Shown: positions 1 through 6,556 of the stretch, one piece after another | How the letters are laid out: the number at the start of each line of letters is the position of its first letter | How positions within the stretch are numbered: the stretch's first letter is position 1 | Source of the DNA: Flavobacteriaceae bacterium | GTDB lineage: Bacteria; Bacteroidota; Bacteroidia; Flavobacteriales; Flavobacteriaceae | Direction: 5' to 3' | Assembly (NCBI GenBank): GCA_023301205.1 | Contig: JALZVC010000131.1 | Span: forward strand, 1-8,065 | DNA length: 8,065 nucleotides | Translations under genes and position numbers: made by a program | Notes under the pieces: model-generated | Seen by the model: only the letters and a program-made list of their open reading frames with translations | Told to the model about the DNA's origin: nothing | Databases searched by the model: none

Positions 1-1
1 T

Positions 2-337
2 CCGCAGGCATTAGTTGACTATAACGATATCTTATCTAAGGGCTTTGATGGACATCATTTTATTATGGGCCTCGCCTCTCATTTTAGAGACTTATTAGTG
101 TGTCAAAACCACGAAACCATCGCATTACTTGAAGTAGGTGAACAAGTAAAAAAAATGTACTTTGAACAAGCCCAAAAGGCAGAACACTCTTTTTTAATAG
201 AAGGGATTAAAAAAGCAAATGACTGCGATCTTAAGTATAAAACAAGTCGTAATCAAAGACTTCTTGTAGAATTATGCTTAATGGAGTTAGCCTCTATTAC
301 GGCGATTGAGGAAAAAAAAAGTCCAATAGTCAACTAA
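2..337 (+). CDS. dnaX: DNA polymerase III subunit gamma/tau, 3' part of the incoming (gamma-terminating) frame; 5' end outside window
   Basis: This is the clamp-loader ATPase subunit that loads the sliding clamp in the replisome. The frame is open from the first base, so the start codon and the AAA+ ATPase part lie upstream of the window. About 111 residues are visible. They match the end of the AAA+ core and the helical collar domain (domain III), with hallmark stretches GFDGHHFIMGLASHFRDLL near the start and LVELCLMELASIT near the end, typical of Bacteroidetes DnaX. The frame ends at a TAA (335-337) with the short tail KKSPIVN, directly after nine consecutive A (312-320). A protein stopping here would correspond to a gamma form: collar present, tau-specific domains absent. 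The rest of the gene continues in the -1 frame (next entry). Identity is firm; whether the short product is real or the break is a base-count error cannot be decided from this sequence. Confidence 0.88.
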   Translation, partial: PQALVDYNDILSKGFDGHHFIMGLASHFRDLLVCQNHETIALLEVGEQVKKMYFEQAQKAEHSFLIEGIKKANDCDLKYKTSRNQRLLVELCLMELASITAIEEKKSPIVN

Positions 338-1125
338 ATTCTAAGAAACGATTTGTCTTACCTCCCTCCTACTTTAAATGTAAAGTAATTTCGCCAGATG
401 AGCGATTAGATCACATACCAGCAAAGAGCACCACTGTAATAGATAGTCCAAAAGCACAAGACCATACTACTGGAAAATCAAGTACAATTTCTACGGAACC
501 GACTCTAGAGTCAATTGCACATCAAACAACAGAAAATATAGAAACATTCACAAAAGAAGTAGCTATTGAATCTTCAACAGAAACGTTAGATAATGATCCG
601 CAGACCGTTATTGAAGAAGTTAAAACGAAAGAAGAGCGACCGCAAATTAATGTAATAAGACCTGAGCGCAAAGTATCTGGACTTTCATTAAAGAGTATTG
701 GACTCAAACAAAAAATGCAGCAAGAACTGCTATCAAAGCAGCCTGATTCTCAAAATTTACCTACAGACCCTTTTACTGAAAAGGCATTAATTGACGTGTG
801 GAAAGAATATACCGCTCAAGTACAAAAAGAGGGAAAACATATTCTTTTTTCTCATTTGACTATGGGCGAACCGCGATTAGATGGAGAATTAATACACTTA
901 GTATTCCCAAACAACACCATAAAACTTGAAGTCGAGCGCGAACAAGGTGAGTTATTAGGGCATATCAAAAAAAAATTAAACAACTATAACATTGATCTTT
1001 CTATAGAGGTTAATGAAGAAGTTGCTAAAAAATACGCCTACACTACTCGTGAAAAATTTGACAAACTGAACCAAAAAAATCCTTTGCTTGATAAATTAAG
1101 ACAGATATTTGATCTTGATTTATAG
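310..1125 (+). CDS. dnaX: DnaX tau-specific linker and C-terminal domain, in the -1 frame relative to the upstream dnaX segment
   Basis: The frame is open for 271 codons and has no start of its own. It is bounded by TGA at 307-309, and the first ATG is at 715; no ATG, GTG or TTG occurs in frame before that. The only overlap with the upstream dnaX frame is 310-337, which contains the A9 run, so expression as tau requires a -1 (or +2) shift there. After the run comes FVLPPSYF (352-375), which in flavobacterial DnaX normally follows the collar domain. A Thr/Ser/Glu-rich low-complexity linker (about 400-650) and a compact C-terminal domain from about 660 follow, ending LDKLRQIFDLDL. In tau proteins this region contacts the polymerase and helicase in E. 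coli; the same role here is inferred. An independent protein starting at 715 is possible but would cut off conserved sequence. One base added to the run would make dnaX a single normal gene. Confidence 0.8.
   Translation, partial: GKKKSNSQLNSKKRFVLPPSYFKCKVISPDERLDHIPAKSTTVIDSPKAQDHTTGKSSTISTEPTLESIAHQTTENIETFTKEVAIESSTETLDNDPQTVIEEVKTKEERPQINVIRPERKVSGLSLKSIGLKQKMQQELLSKQPDSQNLPTDPFTEKALIDVWKEYTAQVQKEGKHILFSHLTMGEPRLDGELIHLVFPNNTIKLEVEREQGELLGHIKKKLNNYNIDLSIEVNEEVAKKYAYTTREKFDKLNQKNPLLDKLRQIFDLDL
311..321 (+). promoter_or_regulatory. A9 slippery run at the dnaX frame switch (candidate recoding site)
   Basis: The bases are G, nine A, G, read in the incoming frame as GAA AAA AAA AGT. The heptamer A_AAA_AAA at 313-319 allows a clean -1 tandem slip of two lysine tRNAs, continuing as AAG TCC into the open tau frame. 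Both other outcomes stop at once: the unshifted frame at TAA 335-337, the third frame at TAG 327-329. A GAGG at 308-311 touches the run. Weak inverted repeats lie downstream (342-360 and 370-387). Known precedents are E. coli dnaX (A AAA AAG, ribosomal -1 shift) and Thermus thermophilus dnaX (RNA polymerase slippage on a long A run). Slippage adding one A would also yield tau. A sequencing or assembly error in the homopolymer is the main alternative. Confidence 0.5.
370..387 (+). other. Small perfect stem-loop inside the dnaX linker, downstream of the A9 run
   Basis: TACTTTA pairs perfectly with TAAAGTA around a four-base AATG loop. It begins about 50 bases after the A run, farther than the 5-9 bases usual for a frameshift stimulator, and the stem is mostly A-U. 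It is recorded because it is the best local hairpin near the frame switch; a function is not shown. Confidence 0.2.
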
Positions 1126-1142
1126 CCCTTAAATACTTTTAT

Positions 1143-1742
1143 ATGGCAAACCAATTAAAAATGCTCGGACTCAAACTACCTACAGACCCAAGATGGGTAA
1201 ATATTGTTGCGAAGAATGTAGAAGAAATATTGACAGACCACGCCTACTGTGAACAGAAGGCTGCATCTACGGCCATATCGCTCATTGTTTCTTTTCCTGA
1301 ATATACAGAGCTTGTGCAAGAAATGGTAGCACTAGTAAAAGAAGAGATTAGCCATTTTAAGATGGTACACGATAGAATTATTGCCAATGGCTGGGTGATG
1401 GGGCGTGATCGCAAAGACGAATATGTAGGGCAAATAATGAAATTTTTCCCCAAAGGCGGTAGTCGCACTACTCAATTAGTACACCGTTTATTGTATGCCG
1501 CTTTAATAGAAGCAAGAAGCTGTGAGCGTTTTAGACTATTGAGTGAAGAACTGGAAGATAAAGATTTAGCAGAATTTTATCAAAAATTAATGGTAAGTGA
1601 AGCAAATCATTACACTATGTTTCTTAGCTTTGCGAGACAATATGGTGAACGTGTAGAAGTAGATCAAAAATGGCAATCCTTATTAGAATATGAAGCAGAG
1701 ATAATGAAAAATCTAAGTACATCTGAGGCTATACACGGTTAA
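1143..1742 (+). CDS. miaE: tRNA-(ms2io6A)-hydroxylase, MiaE family
   Basis: This is a non-haem diiron monooxygenase that hydroxylates the isopentenyl group of ms2i6A at position 37 of tRNAs reading codons that start with U, using O2. The protein has 199 residues, about the usual length, and is soluble and all-helical. The expected six carboxylate/histidine iron ligands are visible: Glu37 in DHAYCEQKAA, Glu68 and His71 in EEISHF, Glu123 in IEARSCERF, and Glu153 and His156 in SEANHY. The spacing of the paired ExxH motifs is typical of the family. It starts at ATG 17 bases after the dnaX stop and is probably cotranscribed with it; no promoter is evident in that gap. The substrate depends on MiaA and MiaB, which are not in the window. 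The family is clear; the exact tRNA substrate set is inferred from homologues. Confidence 0.93.
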   Translation: MANQLKMLGLKLPTDPRWVNIVAKNVEEILTDHAYCEQKAASTAISLIVSFPEYTELVQEMVALVKEEISHFKMVHDRIIANGWVMGRDRKDEYVGQIMKFFPKGGSRTTQLVHRLLYAALIEARSCERFRLLSEELEDKDLAEFYQKLMVSEANHYTMFLSFARQYGERVEVDQKWQSLLEYEAEIMKNLSTSEAIHG

Positions 1743-1783
1743 ATAAATACGATTAACATTTTTAAGAAATAAATAATACAAGA

Positions 1784-1801
1784 CAACTTAGAAATAAGTT
1801 G
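1784..1801 (+). terminator. Stem-loop with GAAA tetraloop after miaE, possible weak terminator
   Basis: CAACTTA pairs with TAAGTTG around a GAAA tetraloop, 41 bases after the miaE stop. The sequence after it (ATTATTT, then an A run) is only modestly T-rich, so intrinsic termination would be weak. Its position between miaE and the next gene fits the end of the dnaX-miaE transcript. Its right arm overlaps the TTG of the candidate promoter below. Confidence 0.35.
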
Positions 1802-1830
1802 ATTATTTAAAAAAAAATATTCTAATTTTG
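1799..1830 (+). promoter_or_regulatory. Candidate Bacteroidetes-type promoter for the fatty acid hydroxylase gene
   Basis: TAATTTTG at 1823-1830 fits the Bacteroidetes -7 consensus TAnnTTTG, with TTG at 1799-1801 as the -33 element and a 21-base spacer. This would place the transcript start near 1836 and give a leader of roughly 85 bases before the TTG start codon at 1922. It lies in the 179-base AT-rich gap 1743-1921, which otherwise shows no gene. Short AT-rich motifs match easily by chance here. Confidence 0.4.
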
Positions 1831-1921
1831 ATTAACCTTATTTTAAATTCATTAAACAGACTATTAATTGCTTATATTGCATAACATAAAATTTATACTA
1901 ACATTCTAAAATAAAATATAT

Positions 1922-2854
1922 TTGGATTTCACAAACCCCCTAGTATATGGAGCGCCTACATTTATTGCGTTAATTCTTCTTGAATTGACATATAGTAAAA
2001 CACACGACCATAAAGATCTTTACAAATGGAGAGATCTGCTTTCGAGTTTAACTTTTGGTATTGGTTCTGCTATTCTTGCCCCATTATTAAAGACCATATC
2101 GGCAATAGTAATTTTTAATTTTGTTTATGAGATTTTTAATCCTTTAGTAGACGGAATACGCACTAACATCATGGGTTGGGAGTCTTTTGGGTATGCCTGG
2201 TATATGTGGATTATTTGTCAATTTTTAGATGATTTTAGCTATTACTGGTTCCATAGGCAAAATCATATGGTTAGATTCTTTTGGGCAGCGCACATTGTGC
2301 ATCACTCATCAGATAATTTTAATTTAGGAACCGCTGTTAGAAATGGATGGTTTACTATATTGTATAAGCCGTTTTTTTATGTTTGGATTTGCGCTATCGG
2401 TTTTCCACCAGAAATGCTAGTGGTAGCTCTAGGTATAGAAGCGTTATGGCAGTTTCAATTACATAGTGTCTATATAGGAAAGCTAGGTATTTTTGAGAAG
2501 TTTATGAATACGCATACGATGCATCAAGTACATCACGCCAAAAATCTTGAGTACATGGACAAAAACCACGGTGGGTACTTAAATATATTTGACAAAGCAT
2601 TTGGAACTTGGAAGGAGCTAGATGAGAATATTGATATTGAATACGGTGTATCTCACCCACCTAATTCTTACAATATCTGGATTATCTTAACTCACGAATA
2701 CAAAGACATCTGGAATGATATGAAAAAGTCCAAAAACTGGTCTCATAAGTTTATGTATGCTTTTGGCCCACCTGGGTGGAGTCATGATGGCAGCACATTA
2801 ACAATAAAGCAAACAAGAAGAAAGCTTAGAAAAGAAGCTCAAGCTGCAGTCTAG
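1922..2854 (+). CDS. Membrane fatty acid hydroxylase / sterol desaturase family protein
   Basis: This is an integral-membrane non-haem diiron oxygenase of the FA hydroxylase superfamily, which uses O2 to hydroxylate or desaturate lipid substrates. The 310 residues carry the diagnostic histidine boxes: HRQNH (111-115), HIVHH (124-128) and HQVHH (201-205), with additional His181, His198 and His216 that may complete the site. Hydrophobic segments near residues 11-21, 43-70, 90-106 and 145-180 fit the family's membrane core, with the His boxes on the cytosolic side. The start is TTG at 1922: the frame closes upstream at TAA 1907-1909, has no ATG in between, and the first in-frame ATG would remove the first membrane segments. 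It is flanked by a probable promoter and a stem-loop, so it is likely a single-gene unit. The natural substrate is unknown; an acyl chain, ether lipid or carotenoid is more likely than a sterol in this group. Confidence 0.9.
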   Translation: MDFTNPLVYGAPTFIALILLELTYSKTHDHKDLYKWRDLLSSLTFGIGSAILAPLLKTISAIVIFNFVYEIFNPLVDGIRTNIMGWESFGYAWYMWIICQFLDDFSYYWFHRQNHMVRFFWAAHIVHHSSDNFNLGTAVRNGWFTILYKPFFYVWICAIGFPPEMLVVALGIEALWQFQLHSVYIGKLGIFEKFMNTHTMHQVHHAKNLEYMDKNHGGYLNIFDKAFGTWKELDENIDIEYGVSHPPNSYNIWIILTHEYKDIWNDMKKSKNWSHKFMYAFGPPGWSHDGSTLTIKQTRRKLRKEAQAAV

Positions 2855-2864
2855 CTATAATTTA

Positions 2865-2906
2865 TCATTTTTCTTAAAATTTAGAGATACTTTTTAAGAA
2901 GAATGA
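2865..2906. terminator. 15-bp stem-loop between convergent genes, possible bidirectional terminator
   Basis: TCATTTTTCTTAAAA (2865-2879) pairs with TTTTAAGAAGAATGA (2892-2906) over 15 positions with a single U-G wobble and a 12-base loop. It begins 10 bases after the stop of the + strand hydroxylase gene and lies about 105 bases beyond the ppx stop on the other strand. There is no clear T run after it in either direction, but AT-rich stem-loops between convergent genes are common terminators in this group. The remainder of 2855-3011 shows no gene. Confidence 0.5.
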
Positions 2907-3011
2907 CAAACACATTAGCATAAGACTCTCATTTACGCCTTCCCTTTAAAGAAAAAAGGTAGTTCTAAAGGATAATAGACTATTTTCTGTTGATTTCGGG
3001 AAATAATACTG

Positions 3012-3926
3012 CTACTTTTTTACTTCAAATAGTTTTGCTTTTCGCTCATTGTATAGACTTCTTACAATACCATCTGCAAGACCAATTTTAGGAACATAAA
3101 TGTTTTTTGCCTTAGACCATTTCATTGCAGATAAATATATTTTGGTTGCAGGTACAATTACATCAGCTCTATCTGGGTTCATAGACAATTCAAAAATGCG
3201 TTCGTGGTAGGTATACTCTCTTATCTTTTTATAAAAGTTAGACAGAAAAAAATAACTTAAAGGCTTCCCTACTTTCTTTTCACTAAAGCGGTAGATCGAG
3301 TTAATATTTCCGCCGCTACCTATCGCATCTATTTTAGAATACTCTTTTGTATTTTCGGTAATCCATTTTTTTACTTCGTCCCAAATAGTATCTCTAATCA
3401 TATCATTAATAATACGAACTGTCCCTAATTGAAAAGACTTAGAAACAATATTCTCACCTTTAGAGAAGACAGTCAACTCTGTGCTACCACCACCAACATC
3501 AACGTATAAAAATGTTCTATTTTCTGAAATTAGATGTTTTAAATCTGTAGAAGCTATTATCGCAGCTTCATCATTACCATCAATAATCTGGATTTCTATT
3601 CCAGTGGCTTTATTAAGTTTTTGAGCCACTTCTTTACCATTAGAAGCTTCTCGCATTGCAGAGGTTGCACAGGCGCGATAACTTACTACTTCATGTGTTT
3701 TCATTATGATTAAAAAAGCCGTCATAGTATCCTTCATCCTAGTATAATTAAGGTCACTAATTTTCCCTCCTAAAAACACATCTGCACCTAATCTAATAGG
3801 CATTCTTACAAGTGAAGTCTTTTTAAATTGCGTCTTATAACCATCTTTTTCAATCACTGTTGCAATTAAAAGCCTTATGGCGTTAGAACCAATATCTATT
3901 GCTGCGTATTTTTCTATTCTTAACAA
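3012..3926 (-). CDS. ppx: Exopolyphosphatase, Ppx/GppA family (short, single catalytic unit)
   Basis: This enzyme removes terminal phosphates from inorganic polyphosphate and/or hydrolyses pppGpp. The 304 residues contain the ASKHA-type phosphate loops: DIGSNAIRLLI (11-21) and DVGGGSTEL (143-151), plus GSGGN (203-207). The likely catalytic acids Glu120 (in GNDEAA), Asp143 and Glu150 are present, and RADVIVPA (253-260) is the typical late motif. It ends where the Ppx/GppA core ends and lacks the extra C-terminal HD-like domain of the roughly 500-residue E. coli Ppx, as in many short bacterial forms. The start is TTG, one base beyond the ppk1 stop; the frame closes just upstream at TAA (3936-3938 on the complement), and no ATG precedes the first phosphate loop. 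It is very probably translated by coupling to ppk1. Polyphosphate as substrate is supported by the neighbour; pppGpp activity cannot be excluded. Confidence 0.9.
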   Translation of the reverse strand: MLRIEKYAAIDIGSNAIRLLIATVIEKDGYKTQFKKTSLVRMPIRLGADVFLGGKISDLNYTRMKDTMTAFLIIMKTHEVVSYRACATSAMREASNGKEVAQKLNKATGIEIQIIDGNDEAAIIASTDLKHLISENRTFLYVDVGGGSTELTVFSKGENIVSKSFQLGTVRIINDMIRDTIWDEVKKWITENTKEYSKIDAIGSGGNINSIYRFSEKKVGKPLSYFFLSNFYKKIREYTYHERIFELSMNPDRADVIVPATKIYLSAMKWSKAKNIYVPKIGLADGIVRSLYNERKAKLFEVKK

Positions 3927-3927
3927 A

Positions 3928-6021
3928 CTAGCTATTTAATTTTTCTTGATAGTATTCATATATTTTAAATTGTGATCGTACTTTTTCATTCTCATTTGTA
4001 CGATACGCATTATTTATTTTTTTCGTAATCTCACGCGCTTTCACATTATCGCTCCAGCAAATATTAAACGTATCATTTATCTCTTTCTTAATATCTTCAT
4101 CATAAATAGGGCAAGAAATTTCTACTCTACTGTCTAAATTCCTTCCCATAAAGTCTGCAGACGATATGTAAATTTTTTGATTCCCTTTGTTCTCAAAAAT
4201 AAATAAACGCGGATGCTCTAAAAATTTATCTACAATACTAATCACCTCTATATTCTCGCTCATTCCTTTAATACCAGGGATTAAGCAACAAATACCCCTA
4301 ACAATAAGTTTAATCTTTACTCCAGCCCTACTCGCTATATATAGTTTGTCAATCATTTTAAAATCTGACAAACTATTAAGCTTTAAATTAATACCACTCT
4401 TCTTCCCATTAATATGATTCATTATCTCGTCTTCAATGAGATTGTAAATAGCATTACGCGTATAATGAGGTGATACAATTAGATGCGTATATTTCTTTAT
4501 TTTATAATTCACTTCAAAAAAGTCGAACACCTTAAGTATTTCTTTACATATTTCCTGATTTGACGTAAACAAGGTGTAATCCGTGTACACTTTTGCTGTA
4601 GACTCATTAAAATTACCTGTACTAATAAAGCAGAATCGTTTTAACTTGTCATTTGCATCAAGACGTTCAATAACACACGATTTACAATGCACTTTTAAAC
4701 CAGCTACCCCAAAAATTAGATGAACACCTTCACTCTGCATTTGCTCTGCATATTTTATATTGGCAGCCTCATCAAATCTAGCTTGCAGCTCAATCTGCAC
4801 GGTTACTTCTTTGCCATTTTTTGCAGCGTTTATTAATGAGCTGGCAATATCGGAAATCTGCGCAAGCCTGTAAATTGTTATTTTAATAGTGCGAACATTA
4901 GGATCTAAGGCTGCCTCACGCAATAATTTTACTACGTATGAATAGGTTTGATAAGGAGCATACATCAAATAGTCTTTTTCTGCAATAGCCTCAAAAATAC
5001 TCTGATGTAAATTAAGCCCTTTTATAGGCAAAGGGACAATAGACTCATACAGCAAATCTGTTCGCCCCAGGCTTGGAAATTTCATATAATCCCTACGATT
5101 ATGGTAGCGCCCACCAGGGATTATACTATCTGTGTTATCTACTCCCATTTTATTCATTAAATAATCTAGCGTCTCCTTATCTATACTCTTATCATAAACA
5201 AAACGAACAGGATCACCGGTACTTCTATTCTTAACACTTTTAGATATTTTATCAATAAAACTTCTACTTAGATCACTATCAATATCTAGCTCGGCATCAC
5301 GAGTAATTTTTATCATGTGTGCCGAAATTTTATTGTACTTAAAAATACTGAAAATGTTGTGTAAACTATGTCGTATTAAATCATCCAGGATGATAATGTA
5401 TTGCTTATTCCCATTTTTTGGCAGGACCACAAAACGATCTATTGATCTTGGTATTTCTATAAGCGCGTAGTTCTTTTTGGTTTCAAACGTATCATCATCT
5501 TTTGCCATCACCAGCTTGATTGCAAGATATGCAGCACTATCCTTTAATGCGGGGAATTTTTCAAGCTCACCAATCATGATGGTCATTAAGGCTGGACTTA
5601 CTTTACTATTAAAATATTCAGTAATAAAAACACTTTGCTCGGTAGTGACTTCCTTTTCTGTAATGATGTAGATGTCTTCCTTTTGTAACTCTGTTTTTAT
5701 AGATTCAAGAATACTTAAACTTGTCTTCTGTTGTTCTATAACGGTCTCTGTAATTTTTTCCAACAACTCTTTTGCACTAAAACCACCTAAATAGCTTCGC
5801 CCACCTTTACCAGCTTCTGCAATACGCTTGATGGTTGCATAACGTACTTTAAAAAATTCATCAAGGTTATTAGAGAAAATACCTAAAAAGCGTAAGCGCT
5901 CAATCAACGGAGTCGTCTTGTCCTCTGCTTCTTGCAATACACGAGCGTTAAACTGAAGCCAGCTCAACTCTCTGTTGGTATATATATTATCTGTTCCTAT
6001 TAGTGCTTTTATAGCTGTCAT
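3928..6021 (-). CDS. ppk1: Polyphosphate kinase 1
   Basis: This enzyme reversibly polymerises the gamma phosphate of ATP into inorganic polyphosphate. The 697 residues are full length, with the family's four parts in order: N domain from NRELSWLQFNARVL (16-29), head domain (about 115-310), and two C-terminal phospholipase-D-like domains (about 315-500 and 505-690). The autophosphorylated histidine is His445 in GLKVHCKSCVIE, and the second conserved histidine is His603 in FLEHPRLFIF. STGNFNESTAKVYTDY (467-482) and SADFMGRNLDSRVE (620-633) are further signature stretches. It starts with ATG 14 bases after the sixA-like stop and is followed by ppx after one base, a classic ppk-ppx pair. The enzyme is usually membrane-associated, though no membrane segment is visible. 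No truncation or missing catalytic residue was seen. Confidence 0.97.
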   Translation of the reverse strand: MTAIKALIGTDNIYTNRELSWLQFNARVLQEAEDKTTPLIERLRFLGIFSNNLDEFFKVRYATIKRIAEAGKGGRSYLGGFSAKELLEKITETVIEQQKTSLSILESIKTELQKEDIYIITEKEVTTEQSVFITEYFNSKVSPALMTIMIGELEKFPALKDSAAYLAIKLVMAKDDDTFETKKNYALIEIPRSIDRFVVLPKNGNKQYIIILDDLIRHSLHNIFSIFKYNKISAHMIKITRDAELDIDSDLSRSFIDKISKSVKNRSTGDPVRFVYDKSIDKETLDYLMNKMGVDNTDSIIPGGRYHNRRDYMKFPSLGRTDLLYESIVPLPIKGLNLHQSIFEAIAEKDYLMYAPYQTYSYVVKLLREAALDPNVRTIKITIYRLAQISDIASSLINAAKNGKEVTVQIELQARFDEAANIKYAEQMQSEGVHLIFGVAGLKVHCKSCVIERLDANDKLKRFCFISTGNFNESTAKVYTDYTLFTSNQEICKEILKVFDFFEVNYKIKKYTHLIVSPHYTRNAIYNLIEDEIMNHINGKKSGINLKLNSLSDFKMIDKLYIASRAGVKIKLIVRGICCLIPGIKGMSENIEVISIVDKFLEHPRLFIFENKGNQKIYISSADFMGRNLDSRVEISCPIYDEDIKKEINDTFNICWSDNVKAREITKKINNAYRTNENEKVRSQFKIYEYYQEKLNS

Positions 6022-6035
6022 ACAATGCGTGTTCC

Positions 6036-6521
6036 TTATTTTAAATCTCTAGGAAAGATTTGTTTTACTGTTTTTCCATTTGTAATATCCTTCCATTTAT
6101 CAACGTCAAATTCAATAGCGACAAAGCCACAAGTTGGCAGGTTATCGAAGTACTTATTTCCCAGCATATTTGCAATAGAAGTAAATGCATGATTATGCCC
6201 CACGATCATTATACAATCTTTACTATCATCTAGCTGTGCTACAACCTTCATAACTTCTTGACCGCTAAAATCATACAAGTTATTATTCCTAATAAACTTT
6301 TCATCTGGCATTTGCCAAGCCTCTTTGAAGTATGTTGCAGTAACTAGGGCGCGCACTGCCTCACTGGATACAATTAACTCCGGTGCATCACAAATTTGAC
6401 CAATGTGATTAGACATCAACACACCATCCCTTTTACCACGTCCCTTTAAAGGTCTTTGATGATCTATAACATCATGTTCCCAAGATGATTTTGCGTGACG
6501 GCACATATAAAGTGTTTTCAT
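6036..6521 (-). CDS. sixA: SixA-like phosphohistidine phosphatase, histidine phosphatase superfamily
   Basis: This is a small one-domain phosphatase of the RHG/phosphoglycerate mutase-like superfamily, 161 residues, the usual SixA length. The phosphate pocket is visible: CRHAKSSW with Arg8 and catalytic His9 at the N-terminus, SSEAVRALVTA with Arg57, and VGHNHAF with the second histidine, His109. SixA proteins lack the large inserted cap of mutases, and so does this one. E. coli SixA dephosphorylates phosphohistidine, first reported on ArcB and later linked to the nitrogen phosphotransferase system. Here it sits 35 bases after pdxH and 14 bases before ppk1, so a role linked to polyphosphate or to the phosphohistidine of Ppk1 is an attractive inference. 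The family call is strong; the substrate is not known. Confidence 0.88.
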   Translation of the reverse strand: MKTLYMCRHAKSSWEHDVIDHQRPLKGRGKRDGVLMSNHIGQICDAPELIVSSEAVRALVTATYFKEAWQMPDEKFIRNNNLYDFSGQEVMKVVAQLDDSKDCIMIVGHNHAFTSIANMLGNKYFDNLPTCGFVAIEFDVDKWKDITNGKTVKQIFPRDLK

Positions 6522-6556
6522 TTGATTACTGAAATATTATAAGATTAATAAATCTA

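Noticed and set aside
65..337. A 90-residue protein starting at ATG 65
   Set aside because: The frame is open to the window edge and the upstream residues (ALVDYNDILSKGFDGHHF) are DnaX; ATG 65 is an internal methionine.
522..707. Minus-strand open frame opposite the dnaX linker
   Set aside because: It is antisense to the Thr/Ser/Glu-rich linker, has a low-complexity Ser/Val/Ile composition and resembles no family; a shadow frame.
715..1125. A separate 136-residue protein starting at ATG 715
   Set aside because: The same frame is open back to 310 and carries sequence typical of flavobacterial DnaX after the collar domain; the domain is the DnaX tau C-terminus, so a separate gene is less likely than a frame switch at the A run.
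1244..1468. Minus-strand open frame inside miaE
   Set aside because: Fully antisense to a clear MiaE coding region with intact iron ligands; no recognisable protein.
1917..1924. TATATTTG as a -7 promoter element
   Set aside because: It matches TAnnTTTG, but its last three bases are the TTG start codon of the hydroxylase gene, so transcription from it would begin inside the coding region.
2941..2975. Possible terminator for ppx on the minus strand (CCTTTA ... TAAAGG with a T-rich loop)
   Set aside because: The stem is only six pairs with a loop of about 17 bases, and the T run is inside the loop rather than after the stem.
4187..4417. Plus-strand open frame inside ppk1 that looks hydrophobic
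   Set aside because: Antisense to the conserved C-terminal domain of Ppk1; the Ile/Leu/Ser richness is what the complement of Lys/Asn/Asp-rich AT-rich coding sequence produces.
5477..5671. Plus-strand open frame inside the ppk1 head domain
   Set aside because: Antisense shadow of an intact gene, without supporting promoter or family resemblance.
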